This document shows, piece after piece, positions 11,588 through 22,482 of a DNA stretch of 64,000 bases. Location of the stretch: NCBI GenBank assembly GCA_903813345.2, contig CAIIXF020000012.1, positions 18,919,520 to 18,983,519 on the forward strand, read 5' to 3'. Positions within the stretch are counted from its first letter, which is position 1; each line of letters opens with the position of its first letter. Under the pieces are notes generated by a model that was not told the origin of the DNA, searched no databases, and worked only from the letters and a program-made list of their open reading frames with translations. Both the position numbers and the translations under genes were made by a program. This DNA is from Owenia fusiformis (Eukaryota; Annelida; Polychaeta; Sabellida; Oweniidae).

Positions 11588-13118
11588 AAGATGAGTCACC
11601 TCCTTGAATCCACTCCCTCAAGATGAGCTTCATCAAGATGTTCCTGTCACCTAAGTTAAGTAACCTTGTTGAGTTGTCTTAGTCATTCCATATCAGGTCA
11701 TCTGCCAGCTAGACATGTTTTCCATCTATGGTTTTCTATGATATTTGGGAGCGGCAGATTCTTCTCGTTTAGTGGGACACCTTCCGTTTTGATTGAATCA
11801 GTGGATTTTGTTGGCCAACCCATTATTCCGAAGTGACTGAACCTGGAATCTGCTATGAGGCTGGATGGCTAAACATGTCTTAACATGGGATCAGGTGTTG
11901 GGAGGCCTTCCATTGTTCATGTTTTATGTTGTCCCGATTGATTTTGAGGAATATCTGAGAATGGCATTGTTGAGCATGGGTCATTTTGATCCATTGCATT
12001 GAGAGCTCTGGTTTACTCGGTCATATCGTTTGATGTTCCTCATAGTACCTCCACTGTGATTCTGATGATCAGTGTCTATCGATCTCTAGATGCATGGGTT
12101 TCAGGTATCAATTCCTTGTAAGTCCCGACCAACAGTTTCCATGTTGGATTCTTATTGTTGAGCTTGGTTCTTTGTTTGGCCTATATTCTGATGGCTGGCG
12201 AAAACATTCTTTACTCGCGAGTCAAAATGGTGGGTCTTGCACCCACCAGGAGGAGGTATTCTGAATTTTCTTTCTTGAATGCATGCTGTGGTGCCGGCAT
12301 GCATTTGGGTCGTTCTGGAGGGGTATTGTCGATCTCTGGTGAAGGTCCACTCATTTTTACTTGCTTGTATTGTAATGTTAGTAGTTGGCTATGACGGATA
12401 TAGTGTGATCCAGAGATCTTGTGAGGACGCAGCAAGATTCCACTTGGATCTGTACGGAATGGCCTTGGGGTTGATACATGTTACCTTGCACTCTTTAGGT
12501 AGGTAGACATTGCTTATCAGTGTTACAGTAAAGATGCTATTGGGAATTGATAGTGGTATGGTCTTGTATTTCATCTTTTTAATGTGATGTATCCTAATTA
12601 TGCATGGCCGAGGATGTCTTTCTTGTTATTCTTCTTAATCTCTCTGGACAGCATACGCGATGAGCAGTGGGATGGTCACTCATTGCTTGATCGTTTGTTA
12701 AGGTGTGTTGGCTTGAAAGCTTCCTAGCGGATTCTATGTTCCGACATGAAAGAATAATGGAATCCACCTGGTTCATATCAAAATGGAAGAAATGTGTGCC
12801 ATATTTGGAAAATATTGTCTTCATATTTTTTTTTGTAAACTCATTTTCACCTGAGACTTAACATACCTTAGTATGTTTGTCTCAGTTTTCGACTTCCATT
12901 CTCTTTTTTGGTGCGAGTTGGTAGATGATCTTCATTTTCATCAAATCATCAATTTTTCAATTTAACTTTTTTTCTTGTTTTGAGGTCATTGTAAATGCGA
13001 CCATATTTTTGTCCAAAGAGCAATCAACCGTCTAGGTATTCATGATCTAGACTCTGATTGATAAAGGTGACTTGTTCAGATTTTTTAGGTTATTTTTTTG
13101 CAATTAATGATAATCCCT

Positions 13119-13510
13119 TGCATGCTTTGGAGTTAAGGTAGTCAATTAAATCATTTTCTCAATTTAGGTGTTGTGAAGAAGGTAAAGACTTCTAATGTTC
13201 AGGACTACAACTACTATGCATGCTTTGGAGTTTAGGTAGTCAATTAAATCATTTTCTCAATTTAGGTGTTGTGAAGAAGGTAAAGACTACTAATGTTCAG
13301 GACTACAACTACTATGCATGCTTTGGAGTTTAGGTAGTCAATTAAATCATTTTCTCAATTTAGGTGTTGTGAAGAAGGTAAAGACTACTAATGTTCAGGA
13401 CTACAACTACTATGCATGCTTTGGAGTTTAGGTAGTCAATTAAATCATTTTCTCAATTTAGGTGTTGTGAAGAAGGTAAAGACTACAGGATGTTCAGGAC
13501 TACAACTACT
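13119..13510 (+). repeat. 98-bp tandem repeat, 4 copies, unit 3
   Basis: Same four copies in the same variant order as unit 1. Confidence 0.93.
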
Positions 13511-15851
13511 ACTGTTTCATGTAGAAGTTACTCATATATGAATTTTCTCCTTGCACAGAATCACACGTCCACCAGAAGAATGAGCTTGGTAGAAGCCACA
13601 CAGGGAACAGAGCGCTTGAAGCAATATTGTCTTACTTAGTTAAGATTTATTACTACCTTACTTCATCCCTCCCTTTCAATTTTAATTTTGGGCAATTTAT
13701 TTAAATTGTAATATTATATTTTACATGTATTACAGCATCTTTTTTGTATTTCCAGCAAAGCAGGTCCTTGGGTGCAACACAGGGAACAATGGTTCTGTTT
13801 GCATGTGTTTGGTAATTTTCATTCTGAGACTTTGGAAACTTATCGACACAATAGTTTTAGTTCTATTAATTTTGTCTTGATCATTTGAATATTGTAATGC
13901 TAGCTTTTAAAGCAACAACTTGAAAATAAATTCAATAATGATATGATTCTTGTTCATATTTCTTAGTAAACTGTACTTACTGGGCAATGATTTGATTTTC
14001 ATGTCACTGCAGAAGCAACAATTTGAAAATTAATTCAGTAATGATATCATTTTTGTTCATAGTTTTCATTAGTAAACTGTACTTACTGGGCAATGATTTG
14101 ATTTTTATGTCACTACAGAAGTGCTGACATATTGTTATATTCTCAAACTGATGGGTGGACGAAACTTCTCGATGGCAGTGATCAATTAGTGTTCGGCTTA
14201 CTGTAACTAAGTGCATCTTTAACAAATGGCTAGTGGTGACATTTTGCATGTTCATGCATTTTCTTAAAAGTAATATGTAAATGTACTCTTAGCTGATGGC
14301 CATTTCAGTGAGATGGGTATATTTACTCATTTCTTTTAAGGAAAAAAGTCAAATCATTGCTGACTTTTTTCCTTTTTTTAAGTACTTTCAGGTCATAACA
14401 ATTTCTACCCTGGTTGTGATGTTTCGGAGTGGATCAATAATTTTTGGCAGCTGTTTGCAGTATATGTATCTTCAAAGCATATTGCTACTGCCTGTACTAA
14501 TAGGTGTGTGCAACTAAAGAAACTATAGAAGTAAAAGAAGCTATAGTGTAGAGCCAATTTGGAGATAATATGTATGTTGGCGGCTTTACATATAAAAAAA
14601 TGAATAAAACTATTCATTATATTGGACTTGAGGGTGGGGGGTAATTCAATATTCAAAAACATAATTTAAATTCATGTTCTTAAAAAATATAGACCACAAT
14701 TCACTTCTACAGAGATACTTCTATTCAGGCAGTTAGTTGATTTGATGATGTAAATCTTGAGCCGGGAGGGGTGCAAGGCCAAGAGAGGTTTACTAGAATC
14801 AATAAAAGGAATGTCTTGTATTCCCTCCTCCGCCTGTAAGTAACTGGCTCGATCATTTTGGCATTGTAACAACAAATCAAAATTTAAATCATTGCTGACT
14901 TCCTATTTTATATGTACTTACAGATGTACTCCTCCTACCCTGGAGGTAAAAACTTCTACCCTTTCCGAGATGTTTCAAAGCATAACTACAATAAGCACCT
15001 TGTGTCTGTAGCACCTGTTTCTACATATTATAACGTTGTTATGCTGGTGATGTCCTTGTACGACTGCAGTAGCTTTGTTCAAGATGAGAGAAGTCTCTAG
15101 GATCCTGTTCAAGTAAGTACAGAAGTTTTATTTCCAAATTTACAGTATTTCAGATTTGCCTTTAGCATGGGGGTCATCAGCCCACTAGAATCTGAGCCAC
15201 AAACTGGAAGCCAAGTAACCAACTGGAACAGAAAATGCTGTCTGGAAGATCATCCATCCCCTGGACGAGAAACCACCCTCATAAAGATAAAGAATGATTT
15301 GAAGACGAGCCATCCGCTGGAAGATGAGGCACCCACTAGAATATTAGGCAGTGCGTGCAATATGAGCCATCTACCAGATTACAAGCCATCTGCTGAAAGT
15401 CAAGCCACTCATCTGTGCTCTCTGAAAGATGACCCATCCGCTGGAAGATGATCAACTTGGTGGTAGATGATCAACCTGCTGAAAGATGATCTCACTGGCG
15501 ATTTGCATTCCTTCCTCCCCCTGTTATTGAAGTGTCTTGATCACTAAAGCCTTGTTGAAAAATTGAAAATTGAAACCATTGCTAAGCTTTTCCTATTTTG
15601 TATGTACTTTCAGATGCACTCCTGTTCCCCTGAAGATAAGTTTCTGTCGTTTCCGAGGAGTTTATGAGAGTAACTACAATATGCACCATCTGCCTGCAGC
15701 GCCTGTATCTACATAGGATATTGTTATTCTGGTGATATCTGTGTGTTGCTGGGAAAGCATTGTCCAGGATGAAGGATATAGAATGTGGGGTCCAAGTAAG
15801 TACAGTATTTTTATTTCCTAATGTACAATTTTTACTACGTAAATTAATATC

Positions 15852-16001
15852 ACTTACCAATTATGTCATTACAATATGCTAAAAGCTACCATAGTCACCT
15901 TTTATTGGAACAATTATTTTCTACTTTCACTTTCACTTTCGGTTTCCCGGAAGCCCCGCCCACTCTACGTCATAGTCGCGCATGCGCACCATTCATTTTT
16001 C
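15852..16001 (+). repeat. DIRS left inverted terminal repeat
   Basis: 150 bp inverted relative to 21506-21655. A further 22 bp outside it (15830-15851) is specific to the left end, and its complement appears in the internal complementary region. Confidence 0.93.
15904..15988 (+). promoter_or_regulatory. Composite promoter in the DIRS left terminal repeat
   Basis: In order: inverted CCAAT box (15904-15908); four TTTC blocks each separated by two bases (15925-15946), which on the other strand form tandem GAAANN units as in IRF/ISRE sites; ETS core CCGGAAG (15947-15953); GC box CCCCGCCC (15954-15961); CRE half TACGTCA (15966-15972); NRF1 consensus CGCGCATGCGCA (15977-15988). The gag start lies about 90 bp downstream. 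DIRS elements need a promoter in the left end; that these factors bind here is inference. Confidence 0.6.
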
Positions 16002-16074
16002 TACCATTTTGAAAGTCACACAAAATTTTCAAAAGTGCGATAATTGGTACAAAAACGAGCGTTACAAGTCTACT

Positions 16075-18072
16075 ATGTCGACGAATACAACGCAGTTAGA
16101 TACAACAGAAGGGGTTAATACCCAGGGTGATCCACGAGTTAGCCCAGCGCGCTCGAACAAAGGTAAATCACCGGTTGTGAAGTCTAAAGTTCTAGAAAAA
16201 GACCGGCGTGGCCGTAGAGAAAGTCGAAGTACTTCAATTTCTAGTAGGTCAGACTCTGACACTTCGTTTAAAAGACGTAAAACACATCGTCACAGAGATT
16301 CGGCTTCTCCTAAACGGCGACGTCACAGAACTAAATCTATTTCCTCAAGTCCGAGGGGTAGATACAGATCGAGATCCAGGTCTAGATCCAGGTCTAGATC
16401 AAGGAGATCACGTTCTCATTCCTCAAGTCCGAGGGTGAGATACAGATCTAAAGATAGACTTCACAATCGTAAAAGGTCTAGATCTAAGTCCAGGTCTAGA
16501 TACAAGTACAAACATAGATCAAAGTCTAGGTCTAGATCAAAGTCTTTGTCCTCAAGTCCGAGGAAAAGACACAAATCTTCACATCATAGATCTGCTTATA
16601 GGTCTCATAGATCTCCTTCTTTAAGTCCAAAGAAGAGATACTATCGTAAACAATCTCCTTCTATAAGTCTTAAAAGGAGACGTTACAGAAATGATAAAGA
16701 TTCACCCAGATACGATAAGTATCAATGGGAGAGAGATCAATTTATCAATCCGAGAATTGATCAGAGACAGGAAATGTTTCAGAATTTCTTGCAAGACCAG
16801 CAAGTTCTGAGAGCGATGTATGCAGGATCTGCATACATACCTCAAAATATTTCCAAGAAAACACAGTCAAGGCCATGGTCTGTGAATGATGATCACACTC
16901 AAGTAAATGATGATCACACACAAGAAAAGGATGATCACATTCAAATAAATGATGATCATCAATTTAAATCACCTCCTTCTCTTACAAGAACCATTTCTCT
17001 CAATAGAGACGATGATTCAGTTACTATAGAGTTGGAGAATGATGGTGAACAGGAAGATCCTGATACTAAGCCATCAAATGAGGTGGCAAGAGCCAAATTA
17101 GAATTTTTGGCAGCCACTGAAGTCGTTAAAAAATCTTTCCCTGAGATAGCAGAGATGTCAACACCTAAGAATAAGGTCAAATCTTGGTCTCTAGTGAAAG
17201 ATAAACCTTCAGTTTTGACTAATTCTTTACAACTGCCACTTTGCCCAGGTGTAAAGAACAACTTGATTGAAGGAGTCAAAATCTTTAACGACTTACCCCA
17301 GGATGCCTTTTCCAAAGATTTACCGAATCTTTGTAAGAAAAGATACAAACTTCCTAAAGCCTTATACCAAATCGTACCAGATGAGGATAAGTTTGAACCC
17401 TGTAAAATAGACGAAGATTTTTCGTCCATTGCCAAAACATTCAAGAAGAATGATTCGCAAAAGGCCAAATTAGACCCTCATTTTGCGAATCTGTCATTGA
17501 AGACATTGACAGATTGGGAGGGTGTGTCTAGAGAAAATCTAGTTACTTCCTCTCACACTGAATGGTTCATTGGTTCTGATAAACCACTGTTTGAGGATCT
17601 GTTAAAAGAGGAAGGGATGGATCCTTCTATATGTCAGAAAATAAAACAGGCTTTGACATTAATTAAAGCAGCTGGTCACTGCATTGAGGATGGGTATCGT
17701 CTTAATGCTTTTTTGCTCAATCAAATAGTAGCATGCAGGAGACATTCTTACCTTTCCATGAAGGCAGATAAAGATATCCCCTTTGCAGATCTCAAAGAAC
17801 TTATGACTCTTGAGCCCCAAACTGGCAAGTTGTTTCAAGACAACTTGGCCAAAGTGAAAGAAAATTTGAGGAAAGCTAAAAATGATATAGCGCAGAATCA
17901 AATTCTTGACTACACCTCTAAAAAGGAGGACAAAAACAAACCCAAAACTTCCAATAAGTTCCAGAACAAAGATAGTTCTTTTCGTGGAAAAGGACGGGGT
18001 TCAAAGGGTTTTTCTCGAGGAAGAGGCAGAGGTAAATCTGTCGGTAGAGGAAAGTCCACTGATAAACAGTGA
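16075..18072 (+). CDS. gag: DIRS ORF1, gag-like protein with SR and RG domains
   Basis: 665 codons, uninterrupted. The N-terminal third (about residues 55-215) is dense in Arg-Ser dipeptides and resembles the RS domain of splicing factors. A short DDH(T/I)Q repeat follows at about residues 270-300. The C-terminal half holds the conserved-looking helical part of DIRS gag proteins. The last 30 residues are Arg-Gly rich (RGKGRGSKGFSRGRGRGK), suited to RNA binding. No CCHC zinc knuckle is visible. An in-frame ATG at 15982 lies inside the NRF1 site of the terminal repeat; I prefer 16075, just inside the repeat, as the start. The role in packaging RNA is inferred from position and composition. Confidence 0.8.
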   Translation: MSTNTTQLDTTEGVNTQGDPRVSPARSNKGKSPVVKSKVLEKDRRGRRESRSTSISSRSDSDTSFKRRKTHRHRDSASPKRRRHRTKSISSSPRGRYRSRSRSRSRSRSRRSRSHSSSPRVRYRSKDRLHNRKRSRSKSRSRYKYKHRSKSRSRSKSLSSSPRKRHKSSHHRSAYRSHRSPSLSPKKRYYRKQSPSISLKRRRYRNDKDSPRYDKYQWERDQFINPRIDQRQEMFQNFLQDQQVLRAMYAGSAYIPQNISKKTQSRPWSVNDDHTQVNDDHTQEKDDHIQINDDHQFKSPPSLTRTISLNRDDDSVTIELENDGEQEDPDTKPSNEVARAKLEFLAATEVVKKSFPEIAEMSTPKNKVKSWSLVKDKPSVLTNSLQLPLCPGVKNNLIEGVKIFNDLPQDAFSKDLPNLCKKRYKLPKALYQIVPDEDKFEPCKIDEDFSSIAKTFKKNDSQKAKLDPHFANLSLKTLTDWEGVSRENLVTSSHTEWFIGSDKPLFEDLLKEEGMDPSICQKIKQALTLIKAAGHCIEDGYRLNAFLLNQIVACRRHSYLSMKADKDIPFADLKELMTLEPQTGKLFQDNLAKVKENLRKAKNDIAQNQILDYTSKKEDKNKPKTSNKFQNKDSSFRGKGRGSKGFSRGRGRGKSVGRGKSTDKQ

Positions 18073-20160
18073 CTTATTCCAGGTCGAAAATTACCTCCAT
18101 ACATCGTCAAACGACAAAGTAGGTGGGAGGTTGATGGAATTCTGGCAGGAATGGAGTCAAATAAATGCTTCGGCAAAAGTGATAAACCTTTTAAAAGAAG
18201 GCTATTATCTTCCATTCAAAGAAAAGCCAAAGTTACAAAAGACTCCCCTTTGGTCAGAATTCCACAATCCTCTAAAAAGAGCAGCAGTTTTCGACCTAAT
18301 AAACACTCTCCTAGAGGAGAATGCTATAGAACAAGTAGAAGACATTTCTTCCCCAGGTTTTTACAGTCGAATATTTCTGGTTCCAAAAAAGTCATCCGAC
18401 AAATGGAGACCCGTGACAGACCTGTCAACTCTAAATCTTTTCTGAATGTCCCATCATTCAAGATGGACACTCCAGAAATCATCAAAAGAAATCTGGAGAA
18501 GGGAATGTACATGACTTCTATAGACCTTCGACAGGCCTATTTGCATGTCCCTATCGCCAGGTCTCACCAGAAATATCTGAGATTTGCCGTGAAAGGTCGG
18601 GGAGTCTTCCAATGGAAATGTCTTCCATTTGGTCTAGCAACAGCTCCTTTAATTTTCACAGAGATAGTTTCTCAGATCAAAAAATTCCTTCATTCAATAA
18701 ATATAAAGATGTTCCAATATCTCGACGATTGGATGATAATAGCATCATCACACCAAGTAATTCAGAGAACACGCAGACTGTGTGCAACTTAACGAAAAAG
18801 TTAGGCTTTCTCCTAAATCTGGAGAAGTCAGAGTTAAATCCAACTCAGCAACTTACTTACCTGGGCTCACTTTACGACCTAAAGAAAGGTCTAATTTTAC
18901 CCACTCAATACAGAGTGAAGTTACTCGAAACAGAGATACAGCGTTTCCTAGCGAAACCTTTACAAACAGCAAAATTCTGGAAAAGAATTTTGGGTCTCCT
19001 AGCGGCAACAGAGAAAATTGTGCCATTAGGGAGATTGTTCATGAGGGAGATGCAATACGATCTCCAGAGAAATTGGAATGCCTCAAAGGACATGAACATT
19101 TTGATTCCATGGTCCAAAATGACAAGACAAGACTTAGTCTGGTGGCTAAACAAGGACAATCTTGTAAAAGGTGTTCCGATTCAAATGCAGAATTCAGTAG
19201 ATCTAAAACTGTTCACAGACAGTTCAATGACAGCTTGGGGAGCACATTTAGAAAATCTAGAAGTTTCAAAGATGTGGTCCAAACAAGATCTGAACCTGCA
19301 CATCAACATGAAGGAGTTGATGGCAGTAGAGTTAAGTCTCAAACATTTCCAACCTCAAGTACAGGGGAAAAGGATACAAGTATCCTCAGACAATGCATCC
19401 ACTGTGGCCTATTTGAAAAATCAAGGCGGCACACATTCTTACCAGTTATTCAAGGTAACAAAAAGAATTCTGCTATGGAATCAAGTCAACAATATAGAAA
19501 TGACAATACGTCATATTCCAGGGAGATTGAACATTCTGGCAGATGCTCTGTCCAGAAAGTCTCAGATTCTGTCAACAGAGTGGAGTCTGAAAGATCAAAT
19601 TTTCCATGCAATTTGCAGGAAATGGGGAAAACCTCTAGTAGACCTTTTTTGCGACACGACACAACACGAAATTACCTCTATTTGTGTCACCAGTCCCGGA
19701 TACGCTAGCATGGGAGGTAGATGCTCTAAGTATGGATTGGAAAGGTCTGTGGGCTTATGCCTTTCCCCCGACACCATTAATCTCTCTTGTTCTGAACAAG
19801 ATGTTGCAAACGACAAATGTGGAAATGATTCTCATTGCCCCATTATGGGAGAAACAAGCATGGTATCCCAGACTGTTAGAGTCTCTTGTAGAGAAACCTC
19901 TAAACATTCCAGTAGTTCCAAAAATGTTGAAACAGACAAGACAATGGGTATTTCATCAAAATCCCCAAATATTCAAGCTTCACGCTTGGAGGCTGTCAAA
20001 CAATCCTTTAAAAACAAAGGCTTTTCAAACAAGGTTGCAGAAAGAATTGCAAAACCTCAAAGAAACTCCTCGATCAAGGTATATGACTCGAAATGGAGAG
20101 TCTGGGCTGGTTGGTGTTCTGAACGGAATAGAGATCCATTCAGAACTTCTGTTACTGTAG
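17906..20160 (+). pseudogene. pol: DIRS reverse transcriptase and RNase H, frameshifted
   Basis: The frame opens inside the gag ORF and overlaps it by 167 bp. Fingers motifs (SRIFLVPKK, KWRPVTDLS) are in frame 2 up to about 18440. The palm, with SIDLRQAYLHVPI and the catalytic YLDDW (18718-18732), is in frame 1. From about 18750 the frame is 3, which carries RNase H with acidic residues at 19218 (LFTDSS), 19314 (KELMAVE), 19389 (SSDNAS) and 19542 (LADALSR). After a run of six T at 19645-19650 the conserved post-RNase H region (SPVPDTLAWEVDAL, AYAFPPTPLIS) is in frame 1 to the stop at 20160. The three breaks lie in or beside short repeats and cancel overall, so they could be real mutations or assembly indels. 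As read, no intact enzyme is encoded. Confidence 0.88.
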
Positions 20161-21047
20161 TAGCCGATTTTCTGAATTGGTTATTTGAAGATAGAAAACT
20201 TCAACCAGTTACTATAGCAGGATACAGAACAGCCTTAGGTAATACTCTGAAAGAAACTTCGAATTTAGATATTGGTTCAGATCCTTTGATTTCTTGTTTG
20301 CTATCTAATTTCAAACAAGAAAGACCGAGGAATATCTCTAATAAAATTCCAAACTGGGATTTAAATGTGGTCCTACAAGGTCTTATGAGACCTCCTTTTG
20401 AACCTATCGAAATTGTTGATTTAAAATATGTCACGTGGAAAACGGTTTTTCTCACTCTGTTAGCTTCTGCAGCAAGACGCAGTGAGATACATGCCTTGGT
20501 GCTTAAGAAGGTGTCACATAGTATTGACTGGCAATCCATTTTTCTGGGATTCAAATCTGACTTTGTACCCAAGACCTTACTAAAGGCTGGAGGTACTGTC
20601 CTGAAGGACATTGAGATAAAAGCCTTAACAGGTTTTTTGACACCAGATCTTCAAGATGACAAACTTTTATGCCCTGTTAGAGCATTAAAAGTTTATATGA
20701 GAAGATCAAAGCCCATGAGAGATAAACAACAAAGATTGTTTATATCATACAAGAAAGGCTATAAAGAAGAGATACATGCTAACACAATAACTTCATGGGT
20801 GAAGAATTGTGTAGCAAAGGCATTACAGTCTTTTCCCAAGCATGCTGAGCAGGTTTATAAGGTTAAAACTCACCAACTCAGAGCCTTATCAACTTCCATT
20901 GCTTTTGCGAAGAATTGCACTCTAGACGAGATTATTCAAGCTGGAAGATGGACTAACTTTAACACGTTCGCTTCATTCTACTTAAAGGAAGTGTCCTTGA
21001 AAGACTTCGAAGGCAACCACTTCATTGCTGCGAACAAAACTGTTTAA
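19710..21047 (+). CDS. DIRS tyrosine recombinase (integrase)
   Basis: This frame overlaps the 3' end of RT/RNase H in another register, as is usual in DIRS elements. The recombinase homology starts at about 20016 (GFSNKVAERIAKPQ, YDSKW). Catalytic residues visible: Arg in SAARRSEIHAL (20475 or 20478), the HxxR box as THQLRALS (His 20871, Arg 20880), Trp in place of the second His (20949), and the nucleophile Tyr in FASFYLKE (20979). All are in one open frame, so the protein could be active. It would integrate circular cDNA by site-specific recombination, consistent with the lack of a target duplication. The start codon is uncertain; 19710 is the first ATG in this frame after the RT break region. 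Confidence 0.85.
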   Translation: MGGRCSKYGLERSVGLCLSPDTINLSCSEQDVANDKCGNDSHCPIMGETSMVSQTVRVSCRETSKHSSSSKNVETDKTMGISSKSPNIQASRLEAVKQSFKNKGFSNKVAERIAKPQRNSSIKVYDSKWRVWAGWCSERNRDPFRTSVTVVADFLNWLFEDRKLQPVTIAGYRTALGNTLKETSNLDIGSDPLISCLLSNFKQERPRNISNKIPNWDLNVVLQGLMRPPFEPIEIVDLKYVTWKTVFLTLLASAARRSEIHALVLKKVSHSIDWQSIFLGFKSDFVPKTLLKAGGTVLKDIEIKALTGFLTPDLQDDKLLCPVRALKVYMRRSKPMRDKQQRLFISYKKGYKEEIHANTITSWVKNCVAKALQSFPKHAEQVYKVKTHQLRALSTSIAFAKNCTLDEIIQAGRWTNFNTFASFYLKEVSLKDFEGNHFIAANKTV

Positions 21048-21333
21048 GTAAGTTTTAAAGTCTTATAGTTCATAATTCTACCAATAAAAGGTGGAAAGTT
21101 TTTGTTATTCATCTCCAATTATTTGTTATCAATAATTAAGATATGAATAACAAAGGAGTGTGCTTGGATAAATTATTTTCACTTGTTACTTTTAGTTTTG
21201 CGTTGCAAAATTATTTAACTTAATATCCTATGTAAGGATAATGATTCAAGTACGAATTCTAATCAGTTAATGCTGTTTTTGGACTATTTTATTTTCTAAG
21301 CTAATATCCCTCCACCTGCTCTGGTGGGATTCA

Positions 21334-21447
21334 GCATATTGTAATGACATAATTGGTAAGTGATATTAATTTACGTAGTAAAATCCCAAAATTTTATGTA
21401 ATTTTGGTTTTTATAAGTTAATTATACTTACCTATTATGTCATTACA
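21334..21447 (+). repeat. DIRS internal complementary region
   Basis: Bases 21334-21383 are the reverse complement of the element's left end (15830-15879), and 21384-21447 of its right end (about 21634-21697). The two halves join directly, so the site mirrors the junction of a closed circle (TTTTGGGA next to TTTTACTACG). This is the template proposed for end-joining in the DIRS replication cycle. Confidence 0.92.
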
Positions 21448-21505
21448 TCAAAAGCCCTCCCTTGCCACCCCGCTTATCAGCTTTAAAATAAGCGTTTCAC
21501 CTAGT

Positions 21506-21655
21506 GAAAAATGAATGGTGCGCATGCGCGACTATGACGTAGAGTGGGCGGGGCTTCCGGGAAACCGAAAGTGAAAGTGAAAGTAGAAAATAATTGTTCC
21601 AATAAAAGGTGACTATGGTAGCTTTTAGCATATTGTAATGACATAATAGGTAAGT
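21506..21655 (-). repeat. DIRS right inverted terminal repeat
   Basis: Inverted copy of 15852-16001 without visible gaps. The outer 42 bp (21656-21697) is specific to the right end and is matched in reverse complement at 21384-21425. Confidence 0.93.
21519..21603 (-). promoter_or_regulatory. Same composite promoter in the DIRS right terminal repeat
   Basis: Mirror image of the left-end motif set: NRF1 site 21519-21530, CRE half, GC box, ETS core, GAAANN repeats at 21561-21584 and a CCAAT box near 21599. In this copy the motif order points leftwards into the element, but most of these factors act in either orientation, so outward transcription into unit 4 is conceivable. Confidence 0.5.
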
Positions 21656-22077
21656 ATAATTAACTTATAAAAACCAAAATTACATAAAATTTTGGGAATT
21701 TCTTCCAGATTTACCTTTAGCTTGGAGGTAATAAGCCCACTAGCACCTGAGCAACAAACTGGAAGTCCAGTTACCCATTGGAAGGCAAGCTACCCTCTTG
21801 AAAAAGATCCATCCATTGGAAGATGAGCTACCCGCTTGAAGATGATCCACCCTCTGATGATCCACCCTCTGATGATCCACCCTCTGATGATCCACCCTCT
21901 GATGATCCACTTGAAGTCAAGCCATACACTGCAAGACAAGTCACCCATTGGAAACCAAGTTCCCAGTTGAAGATGATCTATCTGGTGGAAGAAGAGCAAC
22001 CTTGAAGGTGATCCAACCGCTAGATGATCCACCCGCTAGATGATCCACCCGCTAGATGATCCACCCACTATATGATC

Positions 22078-22482
22078 CACCCGCTGGAAGATGATTCACC
22101 CACTGGAAGATGAGCAACCCACTGGAAGATGAGCAACCCGCTGGAAGATGAGCAACCCACTGGAAGATGAGCAACCCACTGGAAGATGAGCAACCCACTG
22201 GAAGAAGAGCAACCCACTGGAAGACGAGCTACCCACTGGAAGATAAGCAACTCACTGGAAGAAGAGCAACTCACTGGAAGAAGAGCAACTCACTGGAAGA
22301 AGAGCATCACACTGGAAGAAGAGCTGCACACTGGAAGAAGAGCAATGCACTGGAAGAAGAGCAACACACTGGAAGAAGAGCAACGCACTGGAAGAAGAGC
22401 AACGCACTGGAAGATGAGCAACGCACTGGAAGATGAGCAACCCACTGGAAGATGAGCAACCCACTGGAATCCATGAGCTGGA
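22078..22482 (+). repeat. 19-bp minisatellite, unit 4
   Basis: Same copy order as the unit 2 block, including the AAGAGCAATGCACTGG variant. Confidence 0.95.

Larger units (their letters stand above)
15830..21697 (+). mobile_element. DIRS-type tyrosine-recombinase retrotransposon, full length
   Basis: The 5868-bp element has the full DIRS1 layout: 150-bp inverted terminal repeats, gag-like ORF, RT plus RNase H, overlapping tyrosine recombinase, and an internal complementary region. The boundaries come from the uninterrupted units: ACAAT|ATTTCTTCC is split into ACAAT + element + ATTTCTTCC with no target-site duplication, as expected for recombinase-mediated insertion of a circular intermediate. 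The left end TTTTACTACG and right end TTTTGGGA are both mirrored in the internal region. I see no separate methyltransferase domain. The RT/RNase H frame has three shifts; gag and recombinase are open. It sits between cassette B and the next 19-mer block. Confidence 0.96.
10838..21708 (+). repeat. Tandem unit 3, interrupted by a DIRS element
   Basis: Unit 3 is about 5.00 kb of unit sequence plus a 5868-bp retrotransposon inserted 11 bp before the unit end. Its 19-mer block (11254-11607) has the same translated order as unit 6 (32189-32542), and both share a T variant near 12027 and 32961. Near its tail it carries private changes, such as the T after the cassette A acceptor (ATGTACTCC instead of ATGCACTCC at 14924). 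Confidence 0.9.

Noticed and set aside
16959-17468. 169-codon minus-strand frame inside the DIRS gag ORF
   Set aside because: Antisense shadow of a well-supported coding region.
19645-19650. T6 run as a programmed frameshift site
   Set aside because: The shift falls inside the conserved RT/RNase H protein and is paired with two other breaks, so mutation or assembly error fits better than recoding.
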